A DNA stretch of 26,855 bases. Source: Strigomonas culicis. Its lineage: Eukaryota > Euglenozoa > Kinetoplastea > Trypanosomatida > Trypanosomatidae. Below are positions 23,299 to 26,855 of the stretch, one piece after another. Below the pieces are notes generated by a model, which worked only from the letters and a program-made list of their open reading frames with translations, ran no database searches and was not told the origin of the DNA. The first letter of the stretch is position 1. Each line of letters starts with the position of its first letter. The stretch is from NCBI GenBank assembly GCA_000482145.1, contig AUXH01000230.1, forward strand, positions 1 through 26,855. Direction: 5' to 3'. The translations under genes were made by a program, and so were the position numbers.

Positions 23299-23611
23299 GG
23301 GCGACGGTGGGGGGCCCCGGTCGTGGTTTGTTTGCTTTCTATCCGCTGGGAGGGAAGGGAGGAGAAGAAAGCAATACGGGTCATAGCGACACAGTGCAAG
23401 GGTTGCGCAGCGCAACGAGGAAAGGATCCGACATGAACAAAAGCGCTACTTTGCATCGCGATGCAAGTAGGGAAGAAAGCATAGGTCTAAACGGTTTGTT
23501 TGGTTATTTACTTATTATCTTTTTCTATCTTATAATACTTTTACACTTCGGCGTATGCGTGAGAAAGGGGCGCCTTCGTGTCTCCAGGGCGCACAAGGTG
23601 TTGGCGCTGCC
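23299..23611. other. Intergenic spacer upstream of the TCAIM-like gene
   Basis: A short 313-base gap. Next to the TCAIM-like gene it has a clear polypyrimidine tract; the rest is mixed sequence with T-rich DNA at 23490-23545. No gene is supported. Confidence 0.65.
23346..23370 (-). promoter_or_regulatory. Predicted trans-splice acceptor for the TCAIM-like gene
   Basis: The minus strand reads a 22-base pure pyrimidine tract (tttcttctcctcccttccctcc type) followed directly by AG (23347-23346), giving a 47-base 5' UTR. It lies downstream of the alternative upstream frame, which excludes a longer N-terminus and supports the ATG at 23298. Confidence 0.65.
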
Positions 23612-26600
23612 TTAGCTAGCCGGTGGGCCGCCCGGCACGCTCGCCGCCCGCATCGCGCGCTCAATCGTGCGCCGCGCGCAGTCCGCGCCCTCCTCGAGCA
23701 GCTCCAGAGCCCCCCGCACCTCCCGGCGGCTCTCGAGGCGCAGCAGCAGCTCCAGGTGCGGCCGACAGAGCGTCGCCACGAGGCTCTGCACCTGCGGCTG
23801 CGGCGCCTTCGCGTCGAGGCCGGACATCGTCTGCGCCACGCTCGCCTCCAGCCGCTCGCGGATGCTGGCCCACGGCAGGCCCACCTCCTCCGGCGGGCAG
23901 GGCCGCTGCACACGCACATACAGCTCCTTGGCGCTCACCTTCTTCGCCTTCTTGCGGTCGTCCAGCGGCAGACACTGCTGCGCGCGCGCCAGCGTGTCCG
24001 GCGGCAGCTCGCACGCCGCCTGCGCCTCGAAGCCGAAGGCGACTGGGTGCACCAACAGCTGCGCCGGCGAGGTGGCCGCGCCGCCGCCGCGGAAAGCCTT
24101 TTTCTTCTTCACGAGGTAGAGCACCAGCATGATCTTCCACTCGAGGTACAGCAGCACGCGCTGCCGGCCCCACTTGCCCTTCGCGACAAAACAGGGCTGG
24201 CGCTGCTCGGGGTCCAGCGTGAGCCCGCCGCGCAGCATGCCGTCGTAGGCGATGCGCTGCAGCCCGCGGTGCTTGCTGTGGAGCAGGCGGTCCCACTCCG
24301 ACAGCCGCTCGCCGCCGCGCGCGGCGGTCGCCTCCACCGGCGGCGGGGAGGAGGCCGTCGACGGTGGCGGCGGCGGCGCCGCCGCCGCAGCAGCAGCAGC
24401 ATCCGCTGGGCTGCTGGTGGCAGGCGGCGGCGGCGGCGGCGATGGTGGTGGTGGCTGCGCGACGGCAGCGTCATCCGCAGAGTTGTCCGCGTCCGTTTCC
24501 GCCGCCGCGACGGGCGGCGTGCCTGCCTCCACCGGGTCCGGCTCCGCCGCAACGCCCCCCGCGAGCGCCTCCCACGACGGCACGCGCAGCTCCTTCAGCA
24601 TCGCATCCGCGGCGCCGTGGTAATAGTGTACGAATGTGTCGACGCTGTGAAAAGTCTGCAGCAACCGGTCCTGCGCCTGCCGGACGGCAGCGGCGGCGGG
24701 GTCGCGCGCCCAGTACGCAGTGATGCGCCGCGCCAGGTCGTACGCGTCGCGGTGGCGCGCCAGCACGGCGGCAAAGCGCGGGAAGTAGCGGGCGTCGAGT
24801 GCGTCGAGCGCCGCCTGCTGCGCCGCGCGCGCGGCGGGGCCGGCGGCCGCCAGCTCCGCGGCGCTCCGCGCCGGCGTCGGGAGGCGCGCGGCGTGGAGCC
24901 GCGCGACGATGGTGGCGCGTCGCTCGTTCGTCTGGACGTGCAGCTGCAGAAGGTTGGACGCGCCCATCTCCTCCGGTACGCGCACGAGCAGCACCGCGTG
25001 CGTGCGGTCCTCGTCCGGTGGCTGCAGCAGCGCGAGGAAGTCGTCCTCCACGGCGCGCCGCGCCTCGGCGGCGACCGCGCGCTCGTGCAGCAGCTGCCAC
25101 CCGCGGCACAGCACGGAGCCCTCCACGTGCGTGTACGACAGGAGGTAGCTCTTCACCGCCCCGAGCAGCTCCGACGCGGAGCGGTGGATGCGGATGGGGG
25201 AGTCGAATGGCAAGGCGTCCGGCGCCGTCGTCGCCGCCGCCGCCGCATCGACCGACTCACGGGCCAATGGCGGCTCCTTCGTTGGCGAGCGCGCCCGCAT
25301 CGTCGCAGAGACCTCCATCGCCGCGTCGTCCACGCTGCTGCTGTCGCTGCCGGTGGGGCGGCTCCGCCTGCCGTCGCGCGGGGCGGCCGTCTGCCGCCGG
25401 CCGCCCCGTGCCGGCGGCAGCGGCGACGACGTCCGGTCGGAGGGCTGCGGCGTGTCCGGCGGGGGGTAGGTGAGGCGCAGCGGCAGCTGCGTGTGCTCGA
25501 AAGACGAGAGCCGCCGCATCGGGTTGGCGCTCTGCAGCTCGCCACCGTCGGAGGAGGTGGGGGAGAAGGCCTCCGGCTGCGGCGGGCTGCTCTGCGGTTC
25601 GCTGCCGGCGGCGGTGGACTCGAGGGCGGCCGACGGCGGCCGATGCTGGCGTCGGTTCTTCTGCAAAATGCGCTCAATCATCTGCTCGTTGTTGCCGACA
25701 TCGTCCGCGGCGTCGCCGACGTCCTCCAGTAGGTCCTCGCCGCGCGGCAGGGCCAGGGTGAGCGCCTCCTCCCCCTCCCCTGCTGCCGCGTCATCGACCT
25801 CCTCGCACTGCGTGGGCTCCTGCGCCTCCGCCGCCGCCTCCGCGTCGGCGAGCTGCCGCAGCGTCGCGAGCAGCGCGGCGAGGGCGGCCCGCGGGTGCGT
25901 CTCGTGCGCGGCGCGCGCGACGGAGCCGCCGTAGTGCACCTGCAGGTAGTCGGTCGCCGCGGGGGAGGTGGCGGCCATCGCCGCGAGGATGGCCACCGTG
26001 TCCAGCGACGCCAGCGCCTCCTCGATCGTCGCGTCGGCAGGCGGCGGGTGGCGGGGTGGCGCGCCGGCCGCCTCGTGGTCGCGCTCGTGCTGGTACATGA
26101 GCACGGACGTCATGAGGCGCGGGAAGGCCTGGAGCTGACCCTCCTCCGTGTCCAGGTGCTCCAGCTGCGCCTGCAGCCGCTGGGCCACCGCGGAGCGCTT
26201 CTCGTTGGACGTCACCCGCAGCCGGACCGCCGCCTCCTGCTGCGGCTGCCGCTCGCACCTGTCCTTGCCCGCCATATCGTCCTCCTCCCCCTCCTCCCCC
26301 TCTGCCCTGTCGCCGCCTGCCGCCGCGGGGCTGCCGACCGACACGCACGTCACGGCGGTCACCATGGGCGCCCCCGCGCTGCCGTCGTCGTCCGTCTCGA
26401 CATCCGCGTCGGCCTCCGCCGCCGGCGGCTGCAGCAGCGCGAAGAGATCCGCCTCCAGGGCGTGGCGCACGCCGGCCGCGTCGGCGTCGTCGGCCGCGGC
26501 CGCGAAGGCCTCCTGTAGGACGTGGAAGTAGCGGCACAGGAGGTGCCCCTCCGGGTGGACGTACGTGAGCGCGAAGCTGCGCAGGCGGCGGCGTCGCACC

Positions 26601-26855
26601 GTCTTGCGCTTGCGTGACAGCACCGCGGTCGCGTCCAGGAAGCTGGAGCTGCCCTCCTGCTCCGCCTCCGCCGCAGGGGCCGCGTCCGCCACCAGCGTGC
26701 TGTTGAAGGCCGGCGACGTCAGCGCGGCCACCGCGGCGCCGGCGCGGTACGGAGCGGAGTTGACAAGCCCCTCCGCCGCGGCGCCGTGCGGCGGGGGCGA
26801 CGCCGCCTCGTCGGTGGCGCCGGCCGGCGGCGAGCGACCCAGCCCGTCGGGGCGG
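23612..26855 (-). CDS. Large low-complexity protein with an internally duplicated domain (5' end off the window)
   Basis: The TAA is at 23612-23614. The frame stays open for 1080 codons to the right edge, and no ATG start is visible in the upstream part (the codon at 26729-26731 is an internal GTG), so the N-terminus is outside the window. No known family is recognised. Two copies of a domain are seen. The first (26587 to about 25920) has RSFALTYVHPEGHLLCRYF, DLFALLQPP, LRVTSNEKRSAVAQRLQ and FPRLMTSVLMYQHERD. The second (about 25165-24600) has KSYLLSYTHVEGSVLCRGW, DFLALLQPP, LHVQTNERRATIVARLH and FPRFAAVLARHRDAYD. They are joined and followed by Pro/Ala/Ser-rich linkers. A C-terminal third region (from about 24290) includes a hydrophobic RVLLYLEWKIMLVLYLV stretch (about 24110-24165) and a coiled-coil-like end. 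The function is unknown, probably structural or regulatory. Confidence 0.8.
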   Translation of the reverse strand, partial: RPDGLGRSPPAGATDEAASPPPHGAAAEGLVNSAPYRAGAAVAALTSPAFNSTLVADAAPAAEAEQEGSSSFLDATAVLSRKRKTVRRRRLRSFALTYVHPEGHLLCRYFHVLQEAFAAAADDADAAGVRHALEADLFALLQPPAAEADADVETDDDGSAGAPMVTAVTCVSVGSPAAAGGDRAEGEEGEEDDMAGKDRCERQPQQEAAVRLRVTSNEKRSAVAQRLQAQLEHLDTEEGQLQAFPRLMTSVLMYQHERDHEAAGAPPRHPPPADATIEEALASLDTVAILAAMAATSPAATDYLQVHYGGSVARAAHETHPRAALAALLATLRQLADAEAAAEAQEPTQCEEVDDAAAGEGEEALTLALPRGEDLLEDVGDAADDVGNNEQMIERILQKNRRQHRPPSAALESTAAGSEPQSSPPQPEAFSPTSSDGGELQSANPMRRLSSFEHTQLPLRLTYPPPDTPQPSDRTSSPLPPARGGRRQTAAPRDGRRSRPTGSDSSSVDDAAMEVSATMRARSPTKEPPLARESVDAAAAATTAPDALPFDSPIRIHRSASELLGAVKSYLLSYTHVEGSVLCRGWQLLHERAVAAEARRAVEDDFLALLQPPDEDRTHAVLLVRVPEEMGASNLLQLHVQTNERRATIVARLHAARLPTPARSAAELAAAGPAARAAQQAALDALDARYFPRFAAVLARHRDAYDLARRITAYWARDPAAAAVRQAQDRLLQTFHSVDTFVHYYHGAADAMLKELRVPSWEALAGGVAAEPDPVEAGTPPVAAAETDADNSADDAAVAQPPPPSPPPPPPATSSPADAAAAAAAAPPPPPSTASSPPPVEATAARGGERLSEWDRLLHSKHRGLQRIAYDGMLRGGLTLDPEQRQPCFVAKGKWGRQRVLLYLEWKIMLVLYLVKKKKAFRGGGAATSPAQLLVHPVAFGFEAQAACELPPDTLARAQQCLPLDDRKKAKKVSAKELYVRVQRPCPPEEVGLPWASIRERLEASVAQTMSGLDAKAPQPQVQSLVATLCRPHLELLLRLESRREVRGALELLEEGADCARRTIERAMRAASVPGGPPAS

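Noticed and set aside
23299..23415. N-terminal extension of the TCAIM-like protein that could act as a mitochondrial presequence
   Set aside because: Its first codon is TTG, no ATG occurs in it, and a strong polypyrimidine-AG acceptor lies inside it, so the mature mRNA probably lacks most of it.
23555..25732. 725-codon plus-strand open frame, with other long plus-strand frames over 12527-13705 and 16865-18112
   Set aside because: All lie antisense to well-supported minus-strand genes and give Arg/Ala/Leu-rich low-complexity products. GC-rich codons leave few stops on the opposite strand.
26729..26731. Start of the right-hand gene at this codon
   Set aside because: The codon is GTG, and the frame remains open to the window edge with similar composition. 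The true start must be outside the window.

Overview
The window looks like nuclear DNA of a trypanosomatid (Kinetoplastea), from three sequence features. First, every convincing gene lies on the minus strand, head to tail and without visible introns, as in a directional polycistronic gene cluster. Second, coding regions are very GC-rich, while the gaps are AT-rich and full of A/T homopolymers, microsatellites and pyrimidine tracts followed by AG just upstream of ATGs, as expected for spliced-leader trans-splicing. Third, several proteins carry what I read as the kinetoplastid FAZ1-type conserved domain. I cannot name the genus.

In transcription order (right to left): a 5'-truncated large low-complexity protein with an internal domain duplication (23612-26855); a TCAIM-like DUF4460/DUF4461 protein (21202-23298); an unusual ~1.3 kb gap holding a perfect 153-bp direct duplication (20318-20637); a TRAPPC2L-like trafficking subunit (18589-19920); an exportin-7-like nuclear transport receptor (14498-18139); deoxyhypusine hydroxylase (12482-13612); a large protein combining a Tudor/SH3-like segment, a dynein-stalk-like microtubule-binding segment and a FAZ1-type domain (9077-11827); and a SCO1-type copper chaperone for cytochrome c oxidase (6845-8047).

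The left third (1-6385) is a tandem array of four paralogous genes at 1-659, 2120-2629, 4282-4950 and 5619-6385. Each encodes a short conserved N-terminus, a proline/glutamine- or lysine/serine/alanine-rich repeat region and an almost identical C-terminal FAZ1-type domain. The array is actively evolving. One copy has a 1-base frameshift in its repeats, one has lost its ancestral ATG, one has lost its ancestral stop, and flanking non-coding blocks are shared. The array continues off the left edge.

The housekeeping genes (SCO1, DOHH, XPO7-like, TRAPPC2L) are functionally unrelated, which is normal in trypanosomatid clusters. The cytoskeletal FAZ-domain genes (the array and 9077-11827) lie close together, with only SCO1 between them. 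All function assignments are from motif recognition by eye.
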